Shown here: positions 30,943-31,279 of the stretch, piece by piece
Numbering within the stretch: the first letter of the stretch is position 1
Layout: every line of letters starts with the position of its first letter
Origin: CAYRWM01 sp964428055
Lineage (GTDB): Bacteria > Bacillota > Clostridia > Christensenellales > Christensenellaceae
Direction of reading: 5' to 3'
DNA length: 31,279 nucleotides
NCBI GenBank assembly: GCA_964428055.1
Contig: CAYRWM010000023.1
Location: 1 to 31,279 of the forward strand
Position numbers and translations under genes: made by a program
Notes under the pieces: model-generated
Databases searched by the model: none
Told to the model about the DNA's origin: nothing
The model's input: the letters and a program-made list of their open reading frames with translations, nothing else

Positions 30943-31279
30943 ATGAAAAGAATAGAACCTCCGGAAGACCGGAGTAACAATACAACAAGACGCCGCATCA
31001 TCCCCAGGCCGAAGAAGGTCAGGAAGGAGGCTGTGCGCCCCTCGGAGCCCGGGATACCTGAGGAAGAAGATGATGTCCTGTTCGAAGATATAGTGACAAA
31101 GAAGGCAACTCGGCCGAAACAGGAGAGGAGAAAACTCGACTTTTCCGAATCGGAGAAAGTTGATGAGCACAGCGGTACCGCTGTCTTTTCTGCCGTTGAC
31201 AAAAAGCGTATTAAAAAAGACCTGAGAAAAAAAGCGGAAAAGAAAAAAGGCGACGGACACATACCCATTTTCAAGGAGA
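30943..31279 (+). CDS. Highly charged protein, 3' end beyond the window
   Basis: The first 112 codons run open to the right edge. The ATG at 30943 follows AAAAGGA at good spacing; an in-frame ATG at 30937 is too close to that site. The protein is very rich in Lys, Arg and Glu (for example RRRIIPRPKK, PEEEDDVLFEDI, and KKRIKKDLRKKAEKKK) with no hydrophobic segment so far. It looks like a disordered cytoplasmic N-terminal region of a larger, perhaps membrane-bound, protein. I do not recognise the family. Confidence 0.7.
   Translation, partial: MKRIEPPEDRSNNTTRRRIIPRPKKVRKEAVRPSEPGIPEEEDDVLFEDIVTKKATRPKQERRKLDFSESEKVDEHSGTAVFSAVDKKRIKKDLRKKAEKKKGDGHIPIFKE

Overview
The window is a chromosomal segment of a Bacillota bacterium, most likely class Clostridia and plausibly Lachnospiraceae-like. 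The signs are strong AGGAGG ribosome binding sites, S14 in the short zinc form, S4 encoded inside the alpha operon, a KOW-domain protein between map and infA, and the order rplQ - ecfA1 - ecfA2 - ecfT - truA - rplM - rpsI. The genus cannot be fixed from the sequence alone.

Region 1 (1-1113): a leftward metallo-beta-lactamase-fold gene with a long hairpin at its 3' side, then a divergent intergenic region holding the S10-operon promoter and a roughly 190-nt structured leader. Region 2 (1114-16600): the complete S10-spc-alpha ribosomal superoperon, all rightward: rpsJ rplC rplD rplW rplB rpsS rplV rpsC rplP rpmC rpsQ rplN rplX rplE rpsN rpsH rplF rplR rpsE rpmD rplO secY adk map (KOW) infA rpmJ rpsM rpsK rpsD rpoA rplQ. 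It contains an internal promoter and a terminator that bracket rpmJ, and it ends in a strong terminator. Region 3 (16618-19842): the ECF vitamin-transport energising module (two ATPases and EcfT) translationally coupled to truA. Region 4 (19846-20874): a consensus promoter, a leader with two hairpins that carry the same 9-nt loop, rplM, rpsI and a terminator.

Region 5 (20875-22592) is accessory. It has a 3' gene relic with its own terminator, a DUF2975-type membrane protein with a small HTH regulator behind a promoter surrounded by three TTAACGAT repeats, and a 5'-truncated SpoIIE/PP2C phosphatase relic. Region 6 (22603-31279) is cell-envelope and carbohydrate related: a 988-aa CotH-kinase-like surface protein, a small lipoprotein, a DUF3574-like membrane-anchored protein, a domain-swapped GH3 glycosidase, a doubtful small membrane ORF, an NlpC/P60-like lipoprotein, and the start of a highly charged protein cut by the window edge, whose promoter overlaps a 20-bp palindrome.

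The ribosomal core is ordinary in gene content. The items most worth a second look are the two leaders (rpsJ and rplM), the separate rpmJ transcription unit, the operator-like repeats, and the accessory relics. I did not find a convincing new defence, mobile or CRISPR system.
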